A stretch of DNA of 64,000 nucleotides, from the NCBI GenBank assembly GCA_007449985.2, contig VIIQ02000049.1, positions 186,001-250,000 of the forward strand, read 5' to 3'. Positions 11,299-32,800 of the stretch are shown in pieces (positions within the stretch are counted from its first letter, which is position 1; each line of letters begins with the position of its first letter). The stretch is from Desmodesmus armatus. Taxonomy: Eukaryota > Chlorophyta > Chlorophyceae > Sphaeropleales > Scenedesmaceae. A program made the translations under genes and the position numbers. The notes under the pieces are model-generated. The model was not told the origin of the DNA. It saw only the letters and a list, made by a program, of their open reading frames with translations, and ran no database searches.

Positions 11299-12390
11299 GT
11301 TGCTTGTATAGTATATGTACAACATGCTACCTATGTTAGCTTTTTCTTGTGCTGTTGACTTTGAGGGCCGTAACTGGTCCAGGCTTTCTAGTGTCCTAGG
11401 TTACTGGTCGCCTGGTGGTGTATTGCTTGTCTTGCACCAAGGTCGATTTGCTGCTAGCAGCATGCTGCATGCGCAATGAACTTGGCCGGAAACACGTGTA
11501 ATGATGATGATGTATGGCTGAGCAGCAGCCATACAGGCGAGCCCTGTCTGCAGCCCCTCTGGTAGCAGTGACGAAGGGGCCAGGGAAGTGACGCCCTAGG
11601 TGCGGTCTAAACAGTGACATGTGATAGGGGCACCACTTGCAGGATAACTGATTGCGACAGGGTATGGTTGTGCATGAGTGTCTGCTGCTGGTTTCTTGTG
11701 CAGGGATGATCGCTGGCATTGATGTGTGGTTATGCTGCCGTTGCATAATAGCGGTGTTTGAAGTATCGTGCGTGTGGTAGGTGGCCCTCTCGAGCGGCAA
11801 AAGAAGGCTGGAGGGATTCCTGTGAGGAGTCTGGTTGACCCAATGCATGCATGCACTGGTCTGGTCCCACCAGACAGGCTGATTGTTTGGTTTGGTGCAT
11901 TGTTGCTTCAATGTTGTGGGGAGGTGAACTTGTAGTAGGAGGTATGAGGTGCAAGCCCTGTTGTGTTTGTTGATTGACGCAAGCCTGCCTGCATGCGTAG
12001 TTTATGGTCACCTTGCGTGTGCCCAGATTGATCAGCCGCTGGCATGTCACATTGCGGCCAGCAACCATCATACAGCACAGGGTGGCTGTGATAGTGGTTT
12101 GGGGGGTGTGCTGTGTCAGCAGCAGAGCATGCTACCCACATTACCCACCCTTACCCAGGGGTCGACCAGTGGCAGTGCCCTGCCCCAGGGGTCCCTCACC
12201 CCTAGCCAGATGCTCCGGGTAGGGGGGGGGATACCCGAGGTAGGGGTCCGTCGGCATAGTGAGCAGCATGGCATGCAACATGCCAGCTAACCAGCAGGCA
12301 CAACGCCCGGCCACAGCGCTTGACTGACTTGCACACAGCATGCAGCAAACCTGCGGTTTGCGCTAGTACTACTAGTACATAGTATGTCAG
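11299..12390. other. Gene-free spacer before duplicated block 2
   Basis: No coding exon with consistent splice sites is seen on either strand. Composition is mixed, with scattered GCATGCATG-type motifs. Recognisable similarity to block 1 begins near 12.4 kb. Confidence 0.45.
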
Positions 12391-12718
12391 GGCGCTGGTA
12401 TCACGCGTCGCCAGCTGTGCACTCAGCGGCACACCAACACCTGCTGAGACAATTCCAGGCATCATGCTCATCAAGCACACTGGCAGTGTGTTGCGCAGTC
12501 TTTGTTGCGCAGTCTTTCTTGCGCAATTTGTCCCGCAGTGCTGTTGGGCGGTTCCTGCAGCCAGCTAGTGCAGAGGTGCTGTTCAGCACAATGACCTGCA
12601 CGGTGTGTTGCGTTGACGTATTCCAACAGCCCTTTTCCTCCCCTATGTCCAGGCCTTTTACACCCACACACCCCCACACCTGCTCCCTGCTGTCCCGTGC
12701 TGCACTGCAGGCTGGCAG

Positions 12719-12923
12719 CAGCAGCTTGCTCCCAGCACACTCGTCGGGCCCAGCAGGCCTGCTTGTCCTGCACGAGGAGAGCACGAACGAGCTCCTGGAG
12801 TACTTGCGCACGCTGGATGCAGCCAGCTTATCCGACCTCACCAGCTGCGCAGACTCTAAGGTGGCGCAAGCAATGGAGTCCCTCTGTCTGGAGTTTTGCA
12901 GATGCTTCAGCGAGCAAGCTTGA
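12719..12923 (+). pseudogene. DUF760-type exon, copy 2, truncated by internal deletion
   Basis: It follows the same acceptor context as copy 1 and matches it closely from LLPAHSSGPAGLLVLHEES through VAQAMES. Sequence corresponding to copy-1 positions about 594-985 is then missing. The remaining frame runs into copy-1 3' flanking sequence (TTGCAGATGCTTCAGCGA) and stops at 12921-12923. The second half of the DUF760 domain, including the GYTLRGLE helix, is therefore lost. It could still be transcribed but would make a short, altered protein. Confidence 0.65.
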
Positions 12924-14139
12924 TGGGGTGTGTAGAGTGCTCGTTTTGTACATGCCAGCAAGTTGCCGCTGCTGTGCATTTACAGGGGGGGGCGGAATCA
13001 ATCAAGTTCATGTGCATCATGTTCATGTCCAATCATGTGCATGCCTGTTGTAGCCTGGCAGGTTGTGGTTTGCCCAGTGATTGTGCAGCTGCTCATTGTG
13101 GTGCACGGTCAACAGATGGTCAGCTTTTGCCCACTTGTAATACCTGCTGTTGTTGAGACAGGGAACCAGCTGTTGCCGCTGGGTGCCCTTGCTTGATGCG
13201 CGGCTGCACTGTTGAGTAACTGGCTGAGTGCTGGTGTGTGGGGGCTGATGTGCAGGCTGAACCGGCAGCCCTCTGATTGTCATTCTCAACAGGCAATGCA
13301 ACAGGCAAGTGCCTTTGTTGTGCGCTCTACTGCTTGGTTAGCTTGGTCACCAAGTCTTGTCACCTTGCAAGTATGGTAGTCCAGTCAATGGCATAACCTT
13401 TCGGTGACCTCCCCCTGCACAGCGCGTGCACGGCGGTGCAAAGGAGTTGAGCTGATGCCAGGCTTTGAGTGCAGCCTGTCGGGTAGTGACAGTCAGTACG
13501 GTACTAGTTGCTGTCAGTGGTGTTTGCTATGGGTGCGGAATGGCCTACACATGCTGCCAGCATGTGATGAGCGTGTACGGTCAGTAACCTTTCTTGCACA
13601 GATCAACCCTGCAGTCAAGAAAGACGCAGCCTGAGAGGCAGTCTATGCTTATCATCCCAATCACAAGTACGACCAGCTGCAGGGATGCAACAGGGATATT
13701 GTTCTTTGCCCTCGGTATGCCTTGTCCAGATCACAAGCATCAGGGATTTCCTGCCTGATCAAGATTACAAGGTCGCGCGGGTTTGCCTGAGGTTGACATG
13801 GACACTGCAGTGACCTGAGGTCAGGTAATTGGTCAGGTCATTACGCAGATTGCAAAGCCTCCCAGGCCCTTGGAACGCACTGGCAAGCCCGCAGCATGCA
13901 CCAAACGCTCCAGAATGTTATGCAGCCTAGTTCCCGCACTGCAGCAGCAGCTGCAGGGCCCTCAACAAGCCTTTGTCAAGGAGTCACTGCACGGGGAGCC
14001 TGAGTTTGGCTCAGTCCCCAAAGGGTGCTTACAGGGGCGGGTCCAAAATGCAAAAGATAGATAGCTGATCTGCGTCCCGCCTCTCATTCTCTCGCAAGGC
14101 CGTGAAAAAAGTTTGACTGGGCGGTTGAGCCGGTGCCCC

Positions 14140-14146
14140 TATAAAG
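14140..14146 (+). promoter_or_regulatory. TATA box of secreted-protein paralogue 2
   Basis: TATAAAG lies 67-73 bp upstream of the ATG at 14213, in the context CCCCTATAAAGAG. The flanking GCGGTTGA and the distal TTTGACTGG are shared with paralogue 1, but the TATA core itself is not, so expression of the two copies probably differs. Confidence 0.6.
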
Positions 14147-14212
14147 AGAGCGCACAGACCACCATTGTCTCATCGTTAACTCTAGACACCAGTACCAGAG
14201 CCATTTCTCAAG

Positions 14213-16599
14213 ATGGCCCGCCTCATAGTCGCCACATGCTTGTTGGCAGCGCTGTGTTGCGCAGCTGTCGCAGCAGCTGCTGACCCCAAGGTCATGCTTC
14301 CAGACATTCTGGTAGCTTCGAAGACCACCAAGGCCAGGACAGCATCCAGCTACTACGACAACACTGAGCTGGCCTGCCTGAACCAGATGAACTTCAAGAA
14401 CTGCAGATACACGGGCTGCCCAGGTTTGTGACTGATCTGTGGCGCTTTGCAATTCGCGTGTTGTTTCTCTGCACATCGCACTGCTCCGCTAGCGACAGAT
14501 TCCAACCACCACTGCCAGTTGAACGACTTGTGCCTGAACACAGAGTTCCCTGGTCTGCAAGACGCATTGGTTGTCTATATGCCTGAACGTAAGCCTTCAC
14601 ATCCACCTGACGTCACGCTTCAACCCATGTTTCGCATTGCCTGCAGTCGACAGAGCATTCCAGGAGTGCCCAGCGTCTGACGACTCTACAACCGAAGGAG
14701 ATCAGGCCGACTGCCGTCAGTGCGCTCCTGACTCTATTTACTTCCAGTAAGTGCGCAGCACCGTCAGCCTGACATCCACCCTGTAGGTTTGAGCAGTGAA
14801 GCAGCTGTACCATCGGGCAGTCCTTGCTGAGTGAAGAGACCATGCAACAGTTGGGTTGCTTGCAAATTTTGTGAGAAGAGTTGCCAAGCGTTGATAACCA
14901 TGTGAGTGCCTGTCAAACTGTTATGTACTGGACAACCTCTAAAGCTTTCTTGCACATGCTGTTTCCTCTTTTCAGGACTGATTTCACCTGCTGCAAGAAG
15001 GAGCACTCCTACTACTACGGTGACAACGACCACCACGACATCGGCCTGGCCTTCAACGACAAAGTCGGCACATGCGATTGTGAGTGCAGTAGCTCAACTT
15101 GAGAGCTTGAGCAGTGCACAAGCACCATCACTTGGGACACTCCTGTCTTGATCATGCCATGGCTTGTCGCAAGTATCCGTGTGCACACATGTGCAGCATG
15201 AGGCAAGTGCCAGGTACTATAGGGTTGGTGTCACCTGTCCAACTCCTGTTGGGGCATGAGTCTGCATTGCACTTTTCAATGATCGCGGATATTGGGAGTG
15301 CCGGTGCATCGCATGCCCAGTGGAAGCAAACGTGCTGATTGTAGCCAGATGACTGACATTGTGCCAACCAGCAACAGATGTGTGTGAGTGTTGGTGTGTT
15401 TGTTTGTGTTTGTGTGTATTGTCTGCATGCCGCAATCGGGAAACTGAGCACACCTTCCCATTTTGTGCACTTACAGGGGAAGTCTCCATGTACCGCGTGT
15501 CAGCTATGGCTGGCAACAGTCGGAATTCCACCTCAGCGAACCCTGCCGAACCAGGGCCAGAGGTGGACCCCTGGTTCCCTCACCCCACTGACGACGGTGA
15601 GCAATGATGCTGATCAGCCCATGGCCGCAACATGACCGGCGGGCATGCTGTTGAATGGCAGAACACATGTACACACACGTACCTGCGTGCCACAATTTCC
15701 CTACCATATTAACCGGCAGCTACATGCAGGTCCTGTGTCGCCTTGTGACTGCTGCCTGTGGTTGCTGGCTGTGCTTCCTGCAGGAACTGCTGTCAAGTGG
15801 GGCACAGCCTGGGGCACCTGCTACCTCAACGCTGAGGCCGACCATTGTGGTTCACCCCTGTGTGAGCGCATGGCCATCAGCATCCAGGGAGGCCTGTACG
15901 CCACATGCGCCTACTCTACCGACACCACGACTCCAGTCGCCCAGTTCAAGGACAGTTGTGGGGTACCCGTTGATTCAGTTGTAGGTGTAGGTGCTGCTTT
16001 CGACTTCAACGAGTTCGGCCTCGGGGAAATCCTGGATATCCTGCATGATCGCTCTGAGGTGTTGCTTGGCCCCACCTGCTTTGCCAATGGTGCAAGGCGT
16101 CTGCAATCCACTGATGCCACCGCCGCCAAGACAGAGGACTACCACCATGAGTCCCACACCTACTACCCTGGTATTGCACTGGTCCTCAGTGGCCCCATGC
16201 ATGTGAGTAACCCCTTGTTCTTGCTGGTGTTTATTGGCCGCGTGGTAATGTGCAGTGTGCTCATCTGCCGCATGGTGTTGTGTGCAGTGTGTTTCCCTGC
16301 AGCTTCGGCCTGTTGTTTGCAAAACTCCAGCTTCGCCCGCTCAAGTTTATGATGGCAGCTTACCATTCGTGTTGTATGACCTGAGCATTTTATGTCTGCT
16401 GCTTCAGGTTGCTGCAAAGAAGGACAAGAAGCTGGAAGATACTGGCTTGTTTGAGCAGACCATTTCTTTCAGGCAACCAACTCCAGTAGCCGCACCAGTC
16501 ACTCAAGTCGTCCAGCACTGGCCCATTGTCCACCCTAGGTCTGCCAAGGTCCGCTTCACCCGCGAGCAGGAGGAGTATTACCAGGGTGCCAGCAAGTAA
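14213..16599 (+). CDS. Cysteine-rich secreted protein, paralogue 2 (intact)
   Basis: Seven exons fit with correct phase: 14213-14423, 14499-14588, 14647-14746, 14976-15079, 15477-15596, 15784-16202 and 16408-16599 (TAA). Together they give 1236 nt, 411 aa. Residues 1-23 form a signal peptide with a Leu/Ala/Cys core. The mature protein is rich in Cys, with paired or clustered Cys through exons 1-4. A Pro/Glu-rich linker (PAEPGPEVDPW) follows, then a WGTAWGTCYLN segment, then CGSPLCERMAISIQGG, and a tail ending EEYYQGASK. There are no internal membrane spans, so secretion to the wall or extracellular matrix is likely. I do not recognise a named family; pherophorin-type matrix proteins came to mind, but the typical Pro-rich rod is absent. 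Introns 1 and 2 are almost identical to those of paralogue 1, while introns 4-6 have diverged more. Confidence 0.75.
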
Positions 16600-16632
16600 A
16601 CTGTTGACACATCTTTTTGCCATGTTGCTACC

Positions 16633-16817
16633 CCTGGGCTACCGCCCATAATAGTCAGCCAGACACCTGTGTTGATTTGTGAAAGCATGCAAGGGCGTGC
16701 CTGGGCTCCAGCCCATGATAGTCAGCCAGACACCTGTGTTGGTTTGTTGAAGCGTGCAAGGGCATGCCTGGGCTACAGCCCATAACAGTCAGCCAGACAC
16801 CTGTGTTGATTGTTGGA
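16633..16817. repeat. 67-bp tandem repeat, nearly three units
   Basis: Units start CCTGGGCT at 16633, 16700 and 16767. Each contains GTCAGCCAGACACCTGTGTTG. They lie just after the stop codon of secreted-protein paralogue 2, probably in its 3' UTR. Paralogue 1 has only a single related unit near 4750. Confidence 0.8.
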
Positions 16818-16933
16818 GAGACAAGGGGGCCATTTTGCGCCTCAGTATCACTATGTCTGGCGAGTGAGGTGGGACACACCTGCGTGCTGAAAGTGCACGG
16901 TGAGTATTGAAGTTGACCCTTGTGGCACCCTTT

Positions 16934-16971
16934 GAGACAGTGCCCGGAACCGGGGAGGTAGCAAGATTTCC
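16934..16971 (+). mobile_element. Short mobile element, truncated copy with target-site duplication
   Basis: The 38-bp insert starts GAGACAGTGCCCGGAACC and continues GGGGAGGTAGC. It is flanked by perfect 13-bp direct repeats TGTGGCACCCTTT (16921-16933 and 16972-16984). The paralogous position in duplicated block 1 (4908-4921) has a single TGTGGCACGCCTTT and no insert, which is an empty site. The insert shares its 5' end with two 93-bp copies near 29.2-29.4 kb but lacks their last 55 bp or so. Confidence 0.75.
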
Positions 16972-18946
16972 TGTGGCACCCTTTGTGGTCCCTGTCAGTC
17001 CATGGTGAAGTCTGCCTCAGCCTGAGCTGAGCTATCAGATCACCCACCCAGTGGGTTATGAAGATTTGCTTCATTTACCAGTGCAGCACATTGGCCCCCT
17101 TTGTGCTCTTGGTGTGTTGTGCAGTCAGTTGTAGGATTGTTGTGTTGTCTAGTCAGTCGTAGGATCAGTGGTGTAACAAGTGTACTTGAGTGCTGACAAG
17201 GAGCTGCACCTGTTTTATGCACTAGCAAGGTCTGCCTGCCATGCAATAGCATCTACATCTGCAACAACCTTGTTGACACCTGCTGATGCAGTTGTGGACA
17301 GTCAGTTGGTCATGACTTCTGTCAGTTGAATTTGCCACTTCTGACATGCATACATGTTTACAAATGCCGTGTGTCACCACCACCAGTATGTCAGGACCAC
17401 AAGCAACAGTGTGCAAACTTACGTTACAGGACAGTGGCATACACATCCAACAGCTTTCGTGATAAACCAATCACCAGCATTACCTTGCCTCAATTCGACG
17501 ACAGAGTGGCAACAGCGATGCACACAACCCACCGTCACAACCCACCCCAATCCTGCAAAGACAGTCAAGTCGGCAACAAAGTTGTCCCCACAATCTGAGC
17601 TTGGGCAACGCACAACAGCATCAACATCACTGCTACCAGCACACAAACATGCTGGTGTCAAAGGACAAAGCCAGAAGATTGTAGTCGGCAGTGGAGACAG
17701 GGTAGCAGTCTCCTGGTGGCAACCACATCGCGCATGCAAGCCAAGCATGAGTCTTGCTTGTCTATTATGCAACCATGCCATGCAGCAGGGTGCAGGCACT
17801 TTGATTGACAGAAGCCAAGCAGCCCGGGTGCACAGCATGCTGCAGAATGAGTCCGCCCAGTGCACTGATATTGCGTTGAGCTCTTTGCCACAGCTACACC
17901 AATAAACAAGCAGATCTCTCTCTCAGCAATAATATGACACTGGAAACAGTGCCTAGTAACTCATGCACCCTCACCTCCACCCTCGCTGCCAACATATCAC
18001 ACCTGTACAACAACGAGGCCAGACCATGTTGCACGCAGCATCTGCTGGGTGGAAACACGACATGGGTGCTACTAGCTACTAGTAGTGTGTGGTTTCAGAG
18101 ATCTCAAGACCGGAGGTTCTTGTGAGCAAGACAACTGTCAACAACACCTGACCTGCCAACCACTGGCCCGCACACATCCGCCGCCACAGACCCCTTAGCA
18201 CAGCCAACATACACAGGAGGACCCTCAGAGCTGACACTCACAACACACCAGGAACAGCACACACGCTCAAGCGGGCTCGACACCCTTCAGGACACAATGC
18301 ATACCCTCTGACCAGCACCATGCGCATGCAAGCAGCAACCGGCAGTGCACTGCGTAAACGTTTCTTGCACCAAAGCACGCTGCACCCTCGCCCTTGGGCA
18401 CCATCCTTGCTCTGCGAGGCGACTGTGCTCTCCTGTCGATACACTCAGACATGCACCACACACTTAGCACAAACACTTAGCACACACACATTGTGGCTTC
18501 CTTGTGCCAGTGAATGCACGTGCCGCAGCGGCACACACCAACAACGCATGTTGCTGTTCCTGCAGTCATCATGCAGTGGTCGACACACCGCCAGGTCACA
18601 CACGGTGACGCACGTTACATGCGGGTCCAAACTGCGGATGCTTGACACCCTTGGACACATGCTGCACTGAGGTGTCGCTTCATGCAGCTGACAACTTGCC
18701 GTCTCGGCTTGAGATTGCCAGAGCCGCCAGAGACACACACACACACTCTGCTCTGTGTGGCTGGTAATCAGGGTTACCCTGATTGCCGGGACACTCCACG
18801 ACAAGCTGCACGCCGTGCCAAGTGCATCATTTCTTGGTCAGCAATTTCTTGGTCAACACAAACAGGCAGGGCACCAGGAAACCTTTGGTGCACACCACGC
18901 GGAGTGCATCGTTTGTCCTCAACACATGCGCGCAGCAGCACTGCCC

Positions 18947-28065
<9,119 letters not shown>

Positions 28066-29147
28066 AGTTGAGGCAATGCCTGCACAGCAGCGGGCAGTGA
28101 GGTCAGGATGCAGTGGGGCTGACAACCCTATCTAAAAAGGCTGCCAGAAGCAGCCAGGAGAGACATGCAGGTCCATTGATATAACGAATATACCCATGGC
28201 TGGCCCGACCAATGGGGTTGGTGTGAGTGCAGGTGCTGCTGTAGGAAGGTGGTGCAAGGGCTGTAGCAGATGGTGGTGGGCCTCAAGGCTCCACACAAAG
28301 CACACGACGCACGATACGCACCTGCAACAGTGTTCCTTGATCAAAGAAGCTTCAGTTTTTGTTACACCTGCCTCGAGGACCCAGTTCCACGGAATATGCT
28401 ATTGGCGCTTGCACGTCAACCTGAGTTGCTGCAACCGCACACTGTACAAAAAGACACGTTTACAAACGAGCCGACAATTGGACAGAGTGACAGGACAGAC
28501 ACAAGACGCAGCCAACGGAGCAGACGACTGGCTGCAGCCACTGAAACCGCACTGAGTACTGTGCAGCCGCCTGGTGTTCGCACAACTGAACTGCAAATAG
28601 AACTCAGTGCACATGGGCAGCCGGTAACGTCCACGTGACGGAAGAACGGCAAACCCTCATATGCATGACATAACGTAAATGGGGTCCCACCGGGTAACGT
28701 TATTGAAGGACAACATTTAGAGGTGCTTGCGGGCAATCAACAAGTGCTAATTTCTTGTTGCTAGTTGATGCGTTGTCTGGGCTGTGCGGTGAAGGAATGT
28801 AGGCTCAGCCGACTGAATGGATGGTAGTAGTGGTTGGTGGCCAGCAGTAAGGGGTATCAATTGGAAGGGGTATCCACTGGTAAGGGTTATCAGTCCATGG
28901 GGCACGAACGGTGACTGTTGGTTTACTTGTATCCCCTGTTGCTGTATTGGTTGTTCCTGCTTTCTGTTGCTGAATACGGTAGGGTTGTGCCGTGCTTGGT
29001 GTGCCTGTAATTGCTCCAGTACAGTACGTGTGGTCTGCCTGAACTCTGGAAAGATGTGTGCCTGTGCTGCTTGTCCCAGACGTAGAAACCCATCGTCTGC
29101 TTCATCGCGGCTGCATGCCATGCATCGCTGAGTGTGATGCACGCCTG

Positions 29148-29240
29148 TGAGACAGTGCCCGGAACCGGGGAGGTAGCGTGATTTCCTGTGGAGACACTGG
29201 GAACACACAAGATGGTACCACAATGTAGCTAGCACTGGGG
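29148..29240 (+). mobile_element. 93-bp short mobile element, copy 1
   Basis: The element starts TGAGACAGTGCCCGGAACC and ends GCTAGCACTGGGG. It is flanked by perfect 13-bp direct repeats TGATGCACGCCTG (29135-29147 and 29241-29253). It has no coding capacity. The CCCGGAACCGGG core can form a small hairpin. Strand is given by the shared 5' end of all copies. Confidence 0.8.
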
Positions 29241-29311
29241 TGATGCACGCCTGGGTGGTAGCAGTGCACATGGTGTGCTATGACATGCACAGCCAGCACA
29301 TTGCCAACCTG

Positions 29312-29404
29312 TGAGACAGTGCCCGGAACCGGGGAGGTAGCGTGATTTCCTGTGGAGACACTGGGAACACACAAGATGGTAACACAATGTCGCTAGCACT
29401 GGGG
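29312..29404 (+). mobile_element. 93-bp short mobile element, copy 2
   Basis: Nearly identical to the copy 71 bp upstream. It has its own perfect 15-bp flanking repeats CACATTGCCAACCTG (29297-29311 and 29405-29419). Different flanking duplications around the same unit show two independent insertions, not a tandem duplication. Confidence 0.8.
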
Positions 29405-29856
29405 CACATTGCCAACCTGGATTTGCACACAATGTTTCCACTGCTTTCAAGTTCAAGTTCCTGTGTCATAGTTGTCACCAGGCACCCACAAATACAGACA
29501 AATCCGTGCTGCGTGGCACATTGAACAAATCCATGCTGCCTGGCGCAGCAGTGGTGTAGGTGTAGGCGTGGTACGATAAGATCACCCCTACCCCGTGGTC
29601 GCAGCAGAGGAGCACCCATCGCAGCTGAAGCACGGATGTTGCGCCAAAATCCCCCCCTGGTATGATCACTAATCACTCAGCCTGTTACTTGACGCTCAGC
29701 GCATTCAACAAACCAAGGCTGCAAGTATCAAGCTGACGCGCCACTTAACTGTGTAGGCTCTACAATTAACACTCTGTCTGCTACAATTTGCAGCCCCGAA
29801 GCGTTCAAAACCAATCAACCACAGCATCCACACAGCCGCCACCCCTGCTGCTAGGA

Positions 29857-32800
29857 CTACTGCTGCTTGCCATGCTTCTTGCTGTGCTCCTTTTTCTCCT
29901 TCTTCTTCATTTGCACTCCCTCCTTGCCAGCCTCTGCACCCTCAGCAGTATGCTTGCGCTTGCCGCTGCCCTTGCTGCTGCCTTTGCCTCCCACTGCAGC
30001 AGCAGCCTCCGCTGCTACTGCTGCTACTGCTGCCACCCCGTCACCCGCTGCAGGTGCAGCAACCTGTTGCCGCCCCTGCTTCTTATGTCGCTGCTGCTCA
30101 TTCTCCTGCTGCTGCTGCTTCTGGCCCTGCTGCTTTTTCTGCTTCTTCTGCTTGCCGTCTGCTGGCTGCTGCTCATCTGCAGCACCCTCCGCCTTGCGCT
30201 TCTGCTGCCCATTCTCCTGCTGCTGCTTCCCCGGCTGGTTGGCCTTGTTCTTGCCTCCCTGCTGCTTGGGTCCGCCCTGGGCAGCTGCACCATTGGAAGC
30301 AGCACCTGCTGCTGCTGCCGCCTTGCCTGGCCCTCCCTCCAGTGCAGCACGTGCCTTGGTGAGCAGTGCCAGGCGGGCAGGGTCCGGCTTGCCTGAGGCC
30401 ACCAGCTGCTGCAGCCCTGCGGTGTCAACCAGCCTTGACAGCTGAGCCTCGACCTTGGGGGGGACACCAGCAGCCTTTGAGAGGCAGAAATGCAAGGGAA
30501 ACAGATTGGCGGAGGGTACAGGAGCAGCATAACCACAGTCAGTCAAGACGGGTGTGCACCCACATGTGTTGGCCCGTTCAGCAAATGCAGATTGGTGGCA
30601 CAAGCCTCTCTCAGGAAGGAGGTACTACGGGACGCCGTGCAGGAAGCCTTAGCGATCATATCGCCAACGCATGCGTGTGCACCCCGCCACCCTGCACCAG
30701 CCAGTGACCAGGTCTGGCTCAGTGCTGCAGGCCGAAGCCCGCACAAAGGTGGTGGGGGGCCACAGCCCACCGAAGCAGGCTGTGTGGGTGTTGCTCTGTG
30801 CACTCATTTTGCCACTACTTGGGCTCTGGAGCCAATGCAGCGGAGGTTGAGGTGCACACGGAACAGAACAAGCTGGCTGCCATGTCCACACAGCTGCAAG
30901 ACGCCGACAACTGTGCAAGCACATGCTGCAGCCAATGGCTGCCCACTGTGGCCGCCATCATCGCCTGGCCCTGCCACCAGTACCCAGTGCTCCCCCACCT
31001 TGTCCACCTTGCTTGCACAGTTGTACCCCCCCCCCCCCGGCGCGCGCGGCCCCTCACCTTGACCACGATGACGCTCTTGCCCAGCTCCCTGACCGTCTCA
31101 CTGCCCACAAGCTCGGCCAGACGCTTGCCGCCTCCCTGCTTCACCACACCGCCCAGCACAGCCACAACAGCCTTCACAGCAGCAGCATGCTGGTCCTTAC
31201 TCTTGTACGGACCTACCACACCTGCTGCCAGCGCTGCTGCAAGCAAACCCTGGTGCTGCTGCAGCACAGACAGCAGCCCAGCAACCTGCTGAGGCTGCTT
31301 GTTGGTGACTAATCCCGGCAGCAGCTGCACCGCCCTGGCTTTGATGGACTCGTTGCGGCCCTTGGAGCAAGCCTGCAGCAGCGACTGCAAACCCACGCCC
31401 TCGCCGCCCGATACGGCATCAAAGCAGCGCGCCAGCAGCTGCTCACACCACTTCTGCTGCAGCTTGCTCTTCTTGTGGGTGAGGAAATCCTGCAGAGCCG
31501 CAGCAGCGGTGGCCTGCGCCACAGCAGCAGCAGCCCCACCAGCCTCACTCCCCGCTGAGACCAACACCAGCAGCGACTGAGCAGCAGCAGCACACACGCG
31601 AGGGTCCTTATCACGCGAAGCGTAGTACAGGACCTTCCTCGAGTCCGCCTCGAGCGCTGACACTGCCGACTGGGCGCTGCTGCCGCCTGCGCCCGCTGCA
31701 CCGGCGGCGGCAGCGGCGGCGTCACCGTGTTGTGGCGGGAAGGCAGGCCGTGCGCGTGCCAGGTGCTTTGTGATGAGGCCGGCCAGCCTGTCTGCCAGTA
31801 CAGGGTTGCCGCCAGGGCCCCGTGCGGACACCAGGGCCTTCAGCAGCGGTAGTACAACTGACAGGAGGATGGGGCTGCGGGAGCTCTGCGGTACATCAAA
31901 CACAGAGCCGGGCAAGGCAAGCAGCAGCGCAGGTGGTGAGGCAACATGATATTGAGGCAACATAAACATTCAGCTGGGGGATGGGGAGTGCATTGCCTCA
32001 CAGGAGGATGGGCTGCGGGAGCTCTGCATGCACATTGCAAGACAGGCAGCGGCGCGCAGGTGGTAAGGCGACCAGGATATCTGTTAGGGTGCGGTTGAAC
32101 CATCAGCGATACAGGTGCAGGGCCATGCAAGCCACGGCGCAGGTGGTAAGCGGAAAAAAAACAATGCTGTGGGGGACAGGGGGGGGGGGGGGTGCATTGC
32201 CTGTACCATAGGCCAGGCAGGTTGCGAGCGACAGCAGCACAAAAAAGGGCGCTCAAACGTCAGCCAGAAACTCAGCTCTTCCTTTGGACTGCGGTGCCGA
32301 CACACTACCTCACTAAAGCACTGAAATCCAACACACATCACTGGAAAATGCGCGCCGCAAAAAACATGGGTGTTACCCTGCGCCTCCTGCCGCACCTTTT
32401 TGATCCAGTCCTCTAGCAGTGCTGCCACTCGTAGCTGCAGGGCCAGCAGGGCAGCAGCCCGGTCCTTGGCACTGCCTCCACTCCTGCTGAGGCTGGCACG
32501 CACAGCAGCACCCAGCTGGGCATCCATCCGCAGCATGGCCTCATCATCTAGGCCCTCCTCACTCCCACTGCCTTCTTCGTCACTGCTGGCAGCGGCTGCT
32601 GCTGCTGCTGCTGTGGACCCCTTGGCGGCTTTGTGGGTGCCGTTGGCTGCTGCTGGGGTAGGCTTGGGGGCGGCGTCGGGCTCGGAGTCGGAGTCACTGC
32701 TGCTGTCTGCTGCAGTGTTCTTGTGAAGGTCCTGTAGGGGAGATCGCACGGGGTGGGGGGGGGGGGGTGAGTGGTATGTGCGTGTGAGGGGTGGTGTGAG

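Larger units (their letters stand above)
16600..18946. other. Intergenic region: end of duplicated block 2 and 3' side of the ATPase gene
   Basis: No gene is supported. It contains a threefold 67-bp tandem repeat, a short mobile-element insertion, and sequence paralogous to 5.4-6.42 kb that ends near 18.10 kb. The segment 18.13-18.95 kb is unique in this window and probably includes the ATPase 3' UTR, which is read leftward. A short (CA)n run lies near 18726-18740. Confidence 0.45.
28066..29856. other. Region between the ATPase start and the Pol5-like gene end
   Basis: No gene is supported on either strand. It should contain the ATPase promoter (no clear TATA box is seen) and the 3' UTR of the Pol5-like gene. 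Two 93-bp mobile-element copies lie at 29148-29240 and 29312-29404. Confidence 0.5.

Noticed and set aside
28923..29456. Minus-strand ORFs sharing MCVPSVSTGNHATSPVPGTV as a repeated protein motif
   Set aside because: The shared peptide is just the reverse translation of the 93-bp mobile-element copies. The flanks differ and no gene model exists.
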